From Frigoribacterium sp. JB110 (GTDB lineage Bacteria > Actinomycetota > Actinomycetes > Actinomycetales > Microbacteriaceae), in assembly GCF_900163665.1 (NCBI RefSeq), contig NZ_FUIA01000016.1, positions 1-64,000 of the forward strand: DNA of 64,000 bases, in the 5' to 3' direction. Below are positions 23,848 through 33,569 of this stretch, one piece after another (the stretch's first letter is position 1; every line of letters begins with the position of its first letter). A model generated the notes under the pieces. That model saw only the letters and a program-made list of their open reading frames with translations, ran no database searches and was not told the origin of the DNA. A program made the position numbers and the translations under genes.

Positions 23848-25008
23848 ATGTTCCGTAAGAAGCGACTGGCACCTCCCGCGCCGACGCGACCGGTGTCGGC
23901 CACGCCCAGCCGTGCCGGGGCCGCATGGTCCGACGGCTTGGGGATCCTGGCGATCCGATCCGTGCAGATCATCGCGGTCGTGCTCCTCCTCGGCGGGGCG
24001 ATCTGGGGGCTGCGCTCCCTGACGATCGTGGTCATCCCCGTGCTGCTGGCGATCGTGTTCGCCGCGGCGTTCGAGCCGGTGATGCGCCTGCTGCGGCGGG
24101 TGATGCCTTCAGCGCTGGCGACGGTGATCGTGCTGCTCGGGGTCGTGGGCGTGATCGGCGGCGTCGTCTGGCTGATGGTGCGGGCCGTCATCGCAGAGTG
24201 GCCGAAGCTCTACGAGAGCGCCGAGGCCGGTATCACGCAGATCATCGACTGGGTCGAGCATCTTCCCTTCGACATCGACACGGCGCAGATTCAGGAGTGG
24301 TGGCAGACCGCGCAGGACTTCGTGCTCAGCTCGCAGTTCGGCTCCGCCCTCGGCAGCGGCGCGATCGCAGGCGTCAGCGCCGTGGCGACCTTCCTGACCG
24401 GACTCGTGCTGATGGTCGTGATCCTGTTCTTCTTCCTCAAGGACGGCCCGCAGATCTGGCAGTTCGCCATCCGCCCGTTCGAGGGTGAGTGGTACGGCCG
24501 GATGCAGCGGGTCGGCACCAAGGCCGTCAGCACGATCGGCGCGTACGTGCGCGGAACGGCCGCCGTCGCCGCCGTCGACGCGATCGGCATCGGCGTCGGG
24601 CTATGGATCCTGGGGGTGCCGCTGTGGTTCCCGCTGATGCTCGTGGTGTTCCTGCTGGCGTTCATCCCGATTGTGGGCGCCACGCTCGCCGGCGTGCTCG
24701 GCGCGCTGGTGGCGCTGGTCGACGGCGGGATCGTGCAGGCACTCATCGTCGTGGCGATCGTGGTCGCGGTCAACCAGCTTGAGGGCAACTTCCTGCAGCC
24801 GTTCCTGATGGGCAAGGCACTGAAGCTGCACGCACTGGCGATCCTGATCGCGCTGACGATCGGCACCGTGACCGCCGGCATCCTCGGCGCCATCCTCGCT
24901 GTGCCGATCGCTGCCGTGATCTGGGGCGTCATCCAGGTCTGGGACGGCCCGAATCAGCCGGCGAAGTGGGCCATGAGGAAGAAGCGCACCGCGGGCGCGG
25001 AGGCATAG
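23848..25008 (+). CDS. AI-2E (TqsA/PerM) family transporter
   Basis: 386 residues. About eight hydrophobic segments in the AI-2E pattern: two N-terminal helices, a long amphipathic stretch (residues ~115-165, including DWVEHLPFDIDTAQIQEWW), then helices with FFLKDGP and the C-terminal VNQLEGNFLQPFLMGKALKLH motif, which is diagnostic. Family members export autoinducer-2 or act as Na+(Li+)/H+ antiporters; which applies is not visible. Its stop is 12 bases from the second dispersed palindromic repeat. Confidence 0.9.
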   Translation: MFRKKRLAPPAPTRPVSATPSRAGAAWSDGLGILAIRSVQIIAVVLLLGGAIWGLRSLTIVVIPVLLAIVFAAAFEPVMRLLRRVMPSALATVIVLLGVVGVIGGVVWLMVRAVIAEWPKLYESAEAGITQIIDWVEHLPFDIDTAQIQEWWQTAQDFVLSSQFGSALGSGAIAGVSAVATFLTGLVLMVVILFFFLKDGPQIWQFAIRPFEGEWYGRMQRVGTKAVSTIGAYVRGTAAVAAVDAIGIGVGLWILGVPLWFPLMLVVFLLAFIPIVGATLAGVLGALVALVDGGIVQALIVVAIVVAVNQLEGNFLQPFLMGKALKLHALAILIALTIGTVTAGILGAILAVPIAAVIWGVIQVWDGPNQPAKWAMRKKRTAGAEA

Positions 25009-25020
25009 CGCCCGCGCCCA

Positions 25021-25080
25021 GCTGCCGAGATGCGCCGGTTCAGACGCCGGGACGTCGAAAAGGTGCGCTACTCGCGAGCT
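25021..25080. repeat. Dispersed palindromic repeat, copy 2 (short form)
   Basis: Begins GCTGCCGAGATGCGCC and ends GTGCGCTACTCGCGAGC. Compared with the other copies it lacks about 19 bases between the two direct CGAGATGCGC units, as expected from recombination between them. The right end overlaps the last codons and the stop of the PucR gene, so the repeat supplies the stop codon of a real protein. Confidence 0.8.
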
Positions 25081-26558
25081 GTGCGCAACGCGGCCCACAG
25101 CTCGGCGCGTGCGGGGAAGGTCGACAGGTCGGCGCCGAGCAGCGCCGAAGCCTCTGCAACCCGCGAGCGCAGCGTGTGGCGATGGATGCCGAGCGCGCGG
25201 GCGGCCTGCTCGAGCCGTGCGTCGTGCTCCAGCCACACCCGCAGCGATCGCTCGAGGCCGTCGTGCGCGCGCAATGGTGCCAGCTGCGACTGTGCGATCA
25301 GACGGGCGTCGTCCGTTGCGAGCGCTGAGAGCACGCTGTCGGCCACGGCGTCGGCATGGTGCACGGCGCCAGGGCTGGTTCCGCGGCGCAGTGAGGCCAG
25401 CGCCTGCGCGTGCGCGCGGGAGAACGACGCGTACGGTCCGGGTTCCGAGACACCGATCCGGATGTCGAGCCGGGTGGCGATCTCGTGGAGCGCGCCTGCC
25501 TCTTCCGCGGTGACACACATCACCATGCCCTCGTCGGACGCGGCCGTGAACACCGCGGTGTCGCGCTCGGTGCGCCGACGATCCCACCACTCCTCGAGCG
25601 CATCGGCCGCTGCACCCTGCTCCGCGACTGCGACCACCATCGGCTCGCGCGGCAGCGAGCCGAGCACGCGCCGTGCGAGCGTCGGATCGTCCAGCAGCAG
25701 GGAGGCGAGCACCTGCGTGTGCAGCCGCCGCTGGCTTTCGGTGACCTGTTCGCTCTGCTCGAGGGAGAGTCCTGCCATGGCGATCACCGACGTGACGACC
25801 GCGCGCGCCTCGGCGTCGAGCGACGCGGTTGCGATCGCGATGACTCCGCGAGGGTGTCCGCTGCGCCCCAGCGTGAACAGGGAGAACTCGTGCTCGTCGA
25901 TGGCGAGTGAATCGCCGGCCTGACTGCCGCGCGAGATCAGTTGGGCGGCACGCTCCGCCATGGCTGCTCCGGCTGCGCCGTCGATCCCGTCCCGCGGGTG
26001 CTCGTGCACGAGCGCGCCTGTGGCGTCGAACATGCCGACCCAGTGGTGCAGGCGCTTGGCGAGCTCGGAGATCGTCGACTCCAGGCCGCGCGGCCGGAGC
26101 GCGGCGACGGCCAGGGCGCGCTGCGCGCCCAGCGCCCAGGTGCGACGGGCGTACGCCTGGTCCGCGATCGCCTCGGCGTGCGCGCGGGCGATCGCGATGA
26201 AGGGGGTGTCGTACGGCACCTCGAACAGCGGAATTCCTGCCTTCGCGCACGCCGCGACGAGGTCATCCGGAATGCCTGAGCGGTGCACCTCGGTGCCGAA
26301 GCCGAGCCCGACCACACCCCGGTCGTGCAGCCTGGCGACGTACGCGGCCGTGTCATCCGGCTCGTCGGTGAACTGCGTTCCCGTTGTCAGCAGCACCAGG
26401 TCATCGGCGAGGAAAGGGGTCGGGTCCACCAGATCAGAGGAGTGCACCCAGCGCAGCGGCCTCACGAGCGCGCCGTCGCGCATCGCCCGCTCGTCGGAGA
26501 CAAGATGGAGCCCGAGATCGCGCCTGTGCAACAACGCGCCCAGGGTCGATTCCTGCAT
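25068..26558 (-). CDS. PucR-family transcriptional regulator
   Basis: 496 residues from ATG 26558 (AAGGG upstream). The N-terminal PucR/PUR domain (about 5-125: LHLVSDERAMRDGALVRPLRWVHSSDL, LVLLTTGTQF) is followed by a GGDEF-like central region and the C-terminal HTH_30: LRVWLEHDARLEQAARALGIHRHTLRSRVAEA. Family members regulate purine, polyamine and amino-acid catabolism. No clear target adjoins it. The last residues (RTARE and stop) fall within the dispersed palindrome. Confidence 0.88.
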   Translation of the reverse strand: MQESTLGALLHRRDLGLHLVSDERAMRDGALVRPLRWVHSSDLVDPTPFLADDLVLLTTGTQFTDEPDDTAAYVARLHDRGVVGLGFGTEVHRSGIPDDLVAACAKAGIPLFEVPYDTPFIAIARAHAEAIADQAYARRTWALGAQRALAVAALRPRGLESTISELAKRLHHWVGMFDATGALVHEHPRDGIDGAAGAAMAERAAQLISRGSQAGDSLAIDEHEFSLFTLGRSGHPRGVIAIATASLDAEARAVVTSVIAMAGLSLEQSEQVTESQRRLHTQVLASLLLDDPTLARRVLGSLPREPMVVAVAEQGAAADALEEWWDRRRTERDTAVFTAASDEGMVMCVTAEEAGALHEIATRLDIRIGVSEPGPYASFSRAHAQALASLRRGTSPGAVHHADAVADSVLSALATDDARLIAQSQLAPLRAHDGLERSLRVWLEHDARLEQAARALGIHRHTLRSRVAEASALLGADLSTFPARAELWAALRTARE

Positions 26559-26710
26559 CTCGATGTCCCTTTCGCGTCGCGCCGCGCTGCGCGACACCGG
26601 TCGATCGGCGGAACGCGACCCCGTCGCACGTCGGCTGTACGCCGCGGCGAATCCGTCGGAACAAATATACAGCTGGGCGATGGTGTGCGGTGCTGCTCTG
26701 TGCTCGCCGC

Positions 26711-27277
26711 TCAGTCTCCGACTGGTTCGCCCGCCGAGTCGAGCGAGGCGCGGGTGTCGAGCACGTACGCCTGCGGGTGGTCGGGCAGATAGCGCACGAC
26801 GGGCTGGTCGGCGAAGGCAAGAGACGTGTCGTCGGGGTAGGACGGCGGCGTGAAGAAGCTGTGCGGCAGCGTGTAGGCGGTGCCGTCCTCTGCCGTGAAC
26901 CGTACGTAGTCGTGGTCGACCTGCTCCGCGGTCACCTGCACGCCGTGCTCGTAGATGTAGCCGGCCGTCACCGGCCCGAAGATCAGGCTGGCCAGCCCGA
27001 TCGCCCCGCTTGAGAGCACGACGAGTGCGACGATGCGGAAGAACCAGCGGCGCAGCAGACCGAGAACGTCGGGGCGCGACGGGCCGTCGTCCGCCGGCGC
27101 CAGGCCCCGTTCGACTCGCAGCTGACGCAGGCGATCGCCGGGGCCGGATGCGCCGCCCGACCGGAAGGCCAGCATGAGCAGTCCGAACGACGAGAAGGCA
27201 GCGATGAAGACCGAGGCGTAGCCGAAAGTCGCGGGGAAGTTGGCCAGCCAGATGAGGGTGTCGAGAAAAGCGTTCAT
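26711..27277 (-). CDS. Hypothetical membrane protein, two helices
   Basis: 188 residues from ATG 27277, which overlaps the stop of the preceding gene by four bases. There are two hydrophobic helices (GYASVFIAAFSSFGLLMLAF and IVALVVLSSGAIGLASLIFG) separated by a charged loop of about 45 residues. A C-terminal domain of about 85 residues (YVRFTAEDGTAYTLPHSFF) is probably extracytoplasmic. No family is recognised. Coupling to the next upstream gene suggests the two proteins act as a pair. Confidence 0.7.
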   Translation of the reverse strand: MNAFLDTLIWLANFPATFGYASVFIAAFSSFGLLMLAFRSGGASGPGDRLRQLRVERGLAPADDGPSRPDVLGLLRRWFFRIVALVVLSSGAIGLASLIFGPVTAGYIYEHGVQVTAEQVDHDYVRFTAEDGTAYTLPHSFFTPPSYPDDTSLAFADQPVVRYLPDHPQAYVLDTRASLDSAGEPVGD

Positions 27278-28074
27278 CGTGTGGGCTCCTCGCGCATTAT
27301 CGTCATGGCGACCTTGTCCGGACGGCCCGGCTCCCACATTGCGAACACGGGCGAACCGACCTGCACGCGGTCGAGCGCCTCGGGGCGCAGGAACACGGTC
27401 GTCTCGACTTCCCGTTGAGCCTGTCCGTTGTCCGGGGTGACGAGAAGGGCCAGGTCGAGTTCGACGTTCCCCTCCCGATGCGTTCCGGTCGGGCGCACGC
27501 GCAGCACGTTGGCCGGATGGGCGATGCCGCGCGTGCGCGCTCCGACCAGGTCCGGTCGGATGAGGCCCTTGGCGACGCGCCAGTCAAGGATCGCGGTCCG
27601 CACCTCCGGCGCCTCCGAGTCGGCGATGTCGACAGCGTCGGTGTGCGCGGGGTCGTAGCGCACCGGCAGCACGCTGCCCGGCTGAGCGGCGACGGCGGAC
27701 ATGGCGTCCAGCAGTCCGCGGTGCACGCTCACGAACGACGCGCCGTCGGCCGGCGACACCTGCAGGTACACGTCGTACTGCGGCACATCGTTCACGGTCA
27801 GGCCGGTGCGCCTGGTCTCGATGATCTCACCGATCGCAATGCGAGTGCGCGACGAGCGTCGCGCGCGGGAGCGGGGCGGGAACGCATCGGCGAGGCTCAT
27901 ACCGATCGTGCTGATGCCCCAGAACACGCCCACTACGATGATGCCGGTCTCTCGGTCGGAGAGGAACGGCAGCAGCGACTCCGATTGGTCGACGCCGAAG
28001 AGCCCTTCGCACACCCAGATCGCGACCATCGCGCTGAGTGCGAGCCAGACCACCCGCAGAATCCACCTGAGCAT
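27274..28074 (-). CDS. Hypothetical membrane protein, DUF3592-like
   Basis: 266 residues. Two N-terminal hydrophobic helices (ILRVVWLALSAMVAIWVCEG and GIIVVGVFWGISTIGMSLA), then a soluble part with two similar beta-rich segments: IGEIIETRRTGLTVNDVPQYDVYLQV and ANVLRVRPTGTHREGNVELDLAL. The pattern of small-molecule-like T-G-x-V-N-x-x-P-x-Y-x-V and PVRYDPAHTDAVDI resembles DUF3592 proteins. The function is unknown. It is translationally coupled to the downstream two-helix protein. Confidence 0.65.
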   Translation of the reverse strand: MLRWILRVVWLALSAMVAIWVCEGLFGVDQSESLLPFLSDRETGIIVVGVFWGISTIGMSLADAFPPRSRARRSSRTRIAIGEIIETRRTGLTVNDVPQYDVYLQVSPADGASFVSVHRGLLDAMSAVAAQPGSVLPVRYDPAHTDAVDIADSEAPEVRTAILDWRVAKGLIRPDLVGARTRGIAHPANVLRVRPTGTHREGNVELDLALLVTPDNGQAQREVETTVFLRPEALDRVQVGSPVFAMWEPGRPDKVAMTIMREEPTR

Positions 28075-28231
28075 GAGCCCCTCCTCCGGTCCGATGAGAG
28101 CTTATGGCGTTCCGAACGGGCTCTCGGTCACAGGAACGGTGCTTCGGAACGTATGCCCATGAACCCCGCGAAAGCGGCGATCGGGGGCGAGACCGTTGTG
28201 GCGGCCGTGCCGGACAGTCGGGTGACTGCGC

Positions 28232-29260
28232 TCAGCGCGGCGGCGTGGAATCGCGGATCGCGAGCGACAGCGGCAGCGGAGCAGGCGGTGTCCACTCGGC
28301 GGCGACGACGGCACGAACGGCGGCCTCACCGAGCAGCTCGAGCGGAGCGTTGACGGACGTGAGCGTGGGAGTGACGTCGCTGGCGAAGGGAATGCTGCCG
28401 AAACCGGCGACGGCGATGTCGTCGCCGATTCCACGGCCGGCGTCGCGGATGGCCGACATGGCGCCGATCGCGACGACGTCGGTGATGGCGAACACCACGG
28501 TGCCGGGAAGCACACCGTCTTCGAGCGCTGCCGACATGGCGTGATATCCCTCGGCGCGGCTGAATCCGGTGCGCAGCACGCGGGGCGCATTGCCGCCGGC
28601 GGTGCCGAAGCCTTCGGAGAAGCCGGCCAGACGGTCGTCACTGGTGACGAGTCCGTCAGCCGCGGCGAGGGCGATCGCGTCACGATAGCCGCGCTGCGCG
28701 AGCGCGCGACCGAGCTCGAGCGCTCCGCCGCGATCGTCGATGGCGACCGTGCGGGCGTTCGCCGTCCCCGCAGGTGCTCCGATCGACACGATCGTGCCCC
28801 CTGCGGACTCGACGTCGTGCAGCATCGCCGTGAGTACGGCGCTGTCGGTGTGGCTGGAACGCGACGCGGCCAGGACGATGCCGCGGGGCCGCTGACCGCG
28901 CAGGTTGCGGACCAGGCGTGCTTCGCGCTCGGTCGCGCGCTCGGTGATGCCGATCGTGAGCACGAGGTTCTCGTCGTCGGCGGCGTGCGCGACGCCTGAG
29001 GCGATGCGGGAGAAGTAGGGGTCGGCGATGTCGGCGACGAGCAGGGCGATCGTCGCAGAGGTGCCGCGCGCTGTGGCCTGGGCCGAGAGGTTGGCGGAGT
29101 AGCCGAGTCGATCTGCAACGGCTTCGACGCGCTCCCGGTAGGCACCGGCGACGTTGCGGGTGGAGCCGTTGAGCACGCGCGATGCGGTGGCGAGCGACAC
29201 TCCCGCTTCGCGGGCGACGTCCTGCAGCGTCGTCGCACGAGGTGCCGGGGCGTCTGACAT
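28232..29260 (-). CDS. LacI-family transcriptional regulator of the GSDH/Liv locus
   Basis: 342 residues from ATG 29260. LacI HTH near the start (TTLQDVAREAGVSLATASRVLNG), hinge NLSAQATARGT, then a ligand-binding core: ATIALLVADIADPYFSRIASG, GIVLAASRSS, GTIVSIGAP, DDRGGALELGRALAQRGYRD, VFAITDVVAIGAMSAIRD and FGSIPFASDVTPTLTSV. It is divergent from the GSDH gene at 29586, and the two operator candidates at 29496 and 29533 are its likely targets. The effector is presumably a sugar or its oxidation product. Confidence 0.88.
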   Translation of the reverse strand: MSDAPAPRATTLQDVAREAGVSLATASRVLNGSTRNVAGAYRERVEAVADRLGYSANLSAQATARGTSATIALLVADIADPYFSRIASGVAHAADDENLVLTIGITERATEREARLVRNLRGQRPRGIVLAASRSSHTDSAVLTAMLHDVESAGGTIVSIGAPAGTANARTVAIDDRGGALELGRALAQRGYRDAIALAAADGLVTSDDRLAGFSEGFGTAGGNAPRVLRTGFSRAEGYHAMSAALEDGVLPGTVVFAITDVVAIGAMSAIRDAGRGIGDDIAVAGFGSIPFASDVTPTLTSVNAPLELLGEAAVRAVVAAEWTPPAPLPLSLAIRDSTPPR

Positions 29261-29362
29261 GCCAGTCAGGGTATCGCGAAGTGTGCGAAGCCACCGTCTC
29301 GTCGAACATCTCGCCGGCGCGGTGCGCGCCCCCGGGCAGCCCGGGTGCGCGCCCCGCGCCCG

Positions 29363-29441
29363 GGCTGCCGAGATGCGCACCTTGCGTCGAGATGCGCCGT
29401 TTCGGACGCTCGGATGTCGCAAACGTGCGCATTTCGCGAGC
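29363..29441. repeat. Dispersed palindromic repeat, copy 3
   Basis: About 79 bp, GGCTGCCGAGATGCGCAC to GTGCGCATTTCGCGAGCAG, with the internal second CGAGATGCGCCG unit. Unlike the other copies it lies in a divergent gap, between the LacI start and the operators of the next gene. A separate GC-rich hairpin (around 29325-29365, built on CCCGGG units) sits next to it. Confidence 0.85.
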
Positions 29442-29495
29442 AGAGCAGGGGCGGAGCGGCGGGAAGAATCGCACGTCTCGCCTGATGGGCACTGT

Positions 29496-29547
29496 GGGTA
29501 ATCGCTTTCCGAAAGGGGCTAGCGCTTTGCTTGGATAGCGCTTACCC
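29496..29547 (+). promoter_or_regulatory. Two LacI-type operator candidates upstream of the GSDH gene
   Basis: GGGTAATCGCTTTCC (29496-29510) and GGATAGCGCTTACCC (29533-29547) are inverted relatives of one site: the reverse complement of the second, GGGTAAGCGCTATCC, matches the first at 13 of 15 positions. The AGCGCT core is typical of LacI-family operators. A third partial core, TAGCGCTT, lies between them (29520-29527). The divergent LacI gene is the likely binder. The -35/-10 elements are not clear. Confidence 0.65.
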
Positions 29548-29585
29548 TGAACGTGCTTGATCATTCCAAAGGCGGAAGGAACAGC

Positions 29586-32500
29586 ATGTCTCAGTTGGTG
29601 CGCAGGAACGTTCTTCGGGGCGCGACGGCCGTGGCCGCAGCAGTGGCCATGGCGGTCGTCGGGTCGGTCAGCCCGGCAGCGGCCGAGGAATCGGAGTTCA
29701 CAGAACATCTCACCTTCGAGTCCTACGCGCGGGAAGCGCTCGGGGGACAGGACGGGTGGACCACCGATGGCGCCGCAGAAGTCGTTGCGGGGCCGTTGAA
29801 CGGCAACAACCAGGTGCTCGAGATGACCGGAGGATCCCATCGCGCTTCGCGAGCGATCCCGGAGATCGCCGATGAGGACACCGGCACGCTGTTCTTCCGT
29901 TTCTATCGCTCGGGCGGCGTGGACACGTCGTTCGGCATCACCGACGTCGACCAGCCCACCACGTACACCGACAGCAGGGCGTACGTGAACAACCAGAACA
30001 GCGACACGATGCTCGCCCGCGACGGCGGCGCATTCACGCCCGTCGGAACCTGGTCGGAGAACGCATGGCAGTGCGTCTGGATCGTGGCCGACAACGCGTC
30101 CGATGAGATCGCGGTCTACAGCCACGGCGGAGCCTACGAAGAGCAGACTCGCCTTCCGGACGGCGCCACCGAAGAGTTCGGGTTCCGAGAGAACGTCTCA
30201 GGCAGTCTCGACCGATTCTTCTGGATCAACGGATCCAGCAGCAACGGGACGCTCATGCTCGACGACGTCGCCGTCGACAACACGGGCGAGAACCTCGCCA
30301 ACCCCACAGGGAACCCCGCAGACTGCGCCTTCACGGGCGAGGTGGATCAGCCGCTGCAGAACCCGCTGCCGGACCCTCGACAGTCCACGCTGGGCATCGA
30401 GGTCGAAGAGCTCGCACAGCTCCCCGAGTCGCACACCACACCGGAGACCGGGGATTCCCGCCTCATTCGGCACAATCGCATCACGCACCTCGACGAGGTG
30501 CCCGACGACTCGGGCCGGCTGATGGTGCCGGACATGAACGACATCCTCTACCTGGTCGACAAGGACACCGGGGATCACGTTCCCTACCTGAACGTGCGTG
30601 ACCGCTTCATCGACAACTTCCACAACCACGCGGGTTTGGGCACGGGTCTCGGCTTCGCCGAGTTCCATCCGGAGTTCGCCGAGAACGGCATCTTCTACAC
30701 GGTGCACACCGAGGCGGGCAGCGCCCTGACCGAGGACGAGCCGGACTTCCCCGAGTACGGAACCACCGGCTACCACAGCGTGCTCACGGAGTGGACCGCT
30801 TCCGACCCGTCGGCGGAGACCTTCGAGGGCACCAGCCGCGAGGTGATGCGGTTCCCCTTCGCCGGCCGCGTGCACACGGTGCAGCAGATCGCGTTCAACC
30901 CCACGGTCGATCAGGACGACGCCGACTACGGCAACCTGTACATCCTCGTCGGCGATGGCGGCAACGGCGTCGGCAACGACAACCCACAGGATCCGTCGAC
31001 CCCGCACGGCACGATCATGCGGGTCGACCCGCTCGGCTCCGACAGCGAGAACGGTCAGTACGGCGTTCCCGACGACAATCCGTTCCTCGACGAGCCAGGC
31101 GCGCTGCCGGAGATCTACGCGGTGGGGATGCGCGACCCGCACCGGATCAGCTGGGACAGCGCCGGCGAGCACCAGATGTACCTCGGGCACATCGGCGAAT
31201 GGCAGGTGGAGTCGATCTACGAGGTCGAAGCAGGCGACAACTTCGGCTGGTCCGAGCGGGAGGGGTCGTTCCTCGCCGACAACCGGCAGATCTTCCCGCT
31301 CCCCGAAGGTGACGATGAGCTCGGGTACACCTACCCGGTGGCCGCATACGACCACAACCGCGACCCCGGCCAGACCGGTGACGCGGGGGTGGCCACCAAC
31401 GGCGGCTTCGTCTACCGCGGCGGCATCGAGGAGCTGCAGGGGAAGTACCTGTTCACCGACCTCGTCCGCGGCTGGGTGCTCGCCACCGATCACGACGACA
31501 TGGTGCGAAACGACGGCGATGTCGACGACCTCGCCGAGATCTCCGAGCTGCGCGTCTTCGCCGACGGCGAGGAGACGACGTTCCAGGAGCTCGTCGGCGA
31601 CAACCGAGTCGACCTGCGGTTCGGCTCGGATGCCGACGGTGAGCTGTACCTGATCGCCAAAGCGAACGGCACGATCTGGAAGGTCACAGGGGCGCAGACG
31701 GTCAGCGCGCAGTCGCCGATCGTGCTGCCGGAGCTGGCGGACCGTGTCGTGGCGCACTACGACTTCGACCACCCGGCCGAGGGCGCGGACACGTTCGAAG
31801 CCGACCAGGGCACATCAGGCACCGATATCGAGCTGGTCAACGGCGGCACCGAGATGCGCGTCGCCGATGCGGCGTATCCCGGCGCAGGTGAGGCGTTGCA
31901 GACGCAGCAGATGAGCCCGGATGAGCCGTCGAACGACGACTGGAAGGCCGGTGTGCACAATCCGGATGGCGTGGAGTCGCTCTCCGGTCTGGCCGGGCTC
32001 GATTCCACGTCGGTGATGGGCTGGTTCAAACCGACCGGCCTGCACCCCGCGCTGAACTCGAACACAGAAGACCCGGATGACCGCTACAACGCGATCGGCC
32101 TGGCCGGTGTGCTCACGGGCACCTCGGACGGGCACGCGGTGCGCGCGCTGCTGGAGGTCATCCAGGTCGACGGCGAACTCAAGATCGTCGCACTGGCCCG
32201 GCGCGTCGACGGCGAAGCCTCCTGGACTTACGCGGCTGACCTGCCGTGGGACGAGATCCTGGTGCGCGGCGAATGGGCTCACCTGGCCGCCAGCTTCGAC
32301 TTCGCCGAAGGTGAGATGCAGCTGTTCCTGAACGGCGAGGAGCTCGAAGGCGACTACACCCGCGCGGACAACCCGTGGGGCGAAGGGTCAACCTCGCCGA
32401 GCGTTCCGGCCGGAATCAAGATCGGCGGGAGCTTCCCGCAGAACACCAGGGAGGCCAACCCCTTCACAGGGCGAATGGACGACCTGATGTTCCTCGACAC

Positions 32501-33452
32501 GGCGCTCACCTCCGAGCAGGTGGCGGCCCAGTACGACATGTTCGACGTGCAGCCTCCCGCCGAGCCGACGATCCCCGGATGCTCCTTCGACGAGGAGCTC
32601 ACCGATCTGATGGCTGGCGAGAACTGGCAGCCGCGGACCCCGGAGCTGTGGGAGTTCCCGGGTGACGAGATCATCCTGGCCGAGCCAGGCAGCAACCCGG
32701 ACGACGGCATCCGCCGTCCGTTCGAGTACGCACTGCTCGACCACGAGCCGTTCGGCTCGGTGCAGATGGAGGCGGACGTTCGCCTCGATGCCCCCGCCAC
32801 GGTGAACAACCGCGACATCATTCTGGTGTTCGGGCACCAGTCGGACACCGAGTACTACTACGCTCACCTCTCGCAGGACAACACGATCTACGCGCACAAC
32901 GGCATCTTCAAGGTCGACGGCGCCGACCGGGAGCGCATCGACGACCAGTACGACGGCAGCGTGGGAGCGCCGCCGGCGGTCACCGATGAGGAATGGCACA
33001 ACGTGCGACTCGTCCACTGTGCCGAGACCGGCGAGATCGCCGTCTGGGTGGACGGACTGGACCGACCGCTGCTCACGGCGACGGACACCTCGTTCGCCGA
33101 GGGCCGGGTCGGATTCGGATCCTTCGACAACACTGGACGGATGAGAGACCTGACGGTGTCGACGCCGGCGGACGAGCCGGACGGTCCGGCCCTGGCGCTC
33201 AGCGACGAGTCGGTCAGAGCGCATTCCTCCGTGACGGTCACAGGGGCAGGCTTCGAACCAGGGGAGCACGTGTTCCTGCGGATCGACGGGCAGCCGGGCG
33301 TCGCCGCTCGCGTCTTCGCCGACGACGACGGTGGATTCGAGGTGGAGATGCGGATCCGCCCGAACACCTCACCCGGCGAGCACGAGGTTGTGGCCACCGG
33401 GCGAAGCTCGGGTGCGGAGGCCCGCGCGACACTGGAGGTGCTGCCACGGTAG
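29586..33452 (+). CDS. Large secreted GSDH-type (PQQ-dependent-like) sugar dehydrogenase with LamG domains
   Basis: 1288 residues from ATG 29586 (GGAAGGA upstream). The Tat-like signal has the twin Arg at residues 6-7 (RRNVLRG) and ends near SPAAAEE. Order: a concanavalin-like region (~35-240); a GSDH beta-propeller (~265-690) with FHNHAGLGTGLGFAEFHPEF, LYILVGDGGNGVG, MRDPHRISWD and GDNFGWSEREG; a LamG domain (~715-1010, with EWAHLAASFDFAEGEMQLFLNG and GRMDDLMFLDTAL); a second LamG-like domain (~1020-1200); and an Ig-like C-terminus. No LPXTG anchor. It should oxidise or bind sugars outside the cell; PQQ use is family knowledge, not visible. It precedes the Liv transporter and has LacI operators upstream. 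Confidence 0.82.
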   Translation: MSQLVRRNVLRGATAVAAAVAMAVVGSVSPAAAEESEFTEHLTFESYAREALGGQDGWTTDGAAEVVAGPLNGNNQVLEMTGGSHRASRAIPEIADEDTGTLFFRFYRSGGVDTSFGITDVDQPTTYTDSRAYVNNQNSDTMLARDGGAFTPVGTWSENAWQCVWIVADNASDEIAVYSHGGAYEEQTRLPDGATEEFGFRENVSGSLDRFFWINGSSSNGTLMLDDVAVDNTGENLANPTGNPADCAFTGEVDQPLQNPLPDPRQSTLGIEVEELAQLPESHTTPETGDSRLIRHNRITHLDEVPDDSGRLMVPDMNDILYLVDKDTGDHVPYLNVRDRFIDNFHNHAGLGTGLGFAEFHPEFAENGIFYTVHTEAGSALTEDEPDFPEYGTTGYHSVLTEWTASDPSAETFEGTSREVMRFPFAGRVHTVQQIAFNPTVDQDDADYGNLYILVGDGGNGVGNDNPQDPSTPHGTIMRVDPLGSDSENGQYGVPDDNPFLDEPGALPEIYAVGMRDPHRISWDSAGEHQMYLGHIGEWQVESIYEVEAGDNFGWSEREGSFLADNRQIFPLPEGDDELGYTYPVAAYDHNRDPGQTGDAGVATNGGFVYRGGIEELQGKYLFTDLVRGWVLATDHDDMVRNDGDVDDLAEISELRVFADGEETTFQELVGDNRVDLRFGSDADGELYLIAKANGTIWKVTGAQTVSAQSPIVLPELADRVVAHYDFDHPAEGADTFEADQGTSGTDIELVNGGTEMRVADAAYPGAGEALQTQQMSPDEPSNDDWKAGVHNPDGVESLSGLAGLDSTSVMGWFKPTGLHPALNSNTEDPDDRYNAIGLAGVLTGTSDGHAVRALLEVIQVDGELKIVALARRVDGEASWTYAADLPWDEILVRGEWAHLAASFDFAEGEMQLFLNGEELEGDYTRADNPWGEGSTSPSVPAGIKIGGSFPQNTREANPFTGRMDDLMFLDTALTSEQVAAQYDMFDVQPPAEPTIPGCSFDEELTDLMAGENWQPRTPELWEFPGDEIILAEPGSNPDDGIRRPFEYALLDHEPFGSVQMEADVRLDAPATVNNRDIILVFGHQSDTEYYYAHLSQDNTIYAHNGIFKVDGADRERIDDQYDGSVGAPPAVTDEEWHNVRLVHCAETGEIAVWVDGLDRPLLTATDTSFAEGRVGFGSFDNTGRMRDLTVSTPADEPDGPALALSDESVRAHSSVTVTGAGFEPGEHVFLRIDGQPGVAARVFADDDGGFEVEMRIRPNTSPGEHEVVATGRSSGAEARATLEVLPR

Positions 33453-33569
33453 AGCAGGCACCCGCATCGCGGCGACGGACGAATCGAGGATCGTCGCCTC
33501 AGCACCGAACCGCACGCGGCGCCGCACGGCGCACGTGAGCACAGTTCCCACATCAATGAGGAGGATGGG

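Noticed and set aside
30198..31772. 524-codon minus-strand frame opposite the GSDH gene
   Set aside because: Val/Arg/Asp-rich shadow with no motif; the plus strand encodes a recognisable propeller and signal peptide.
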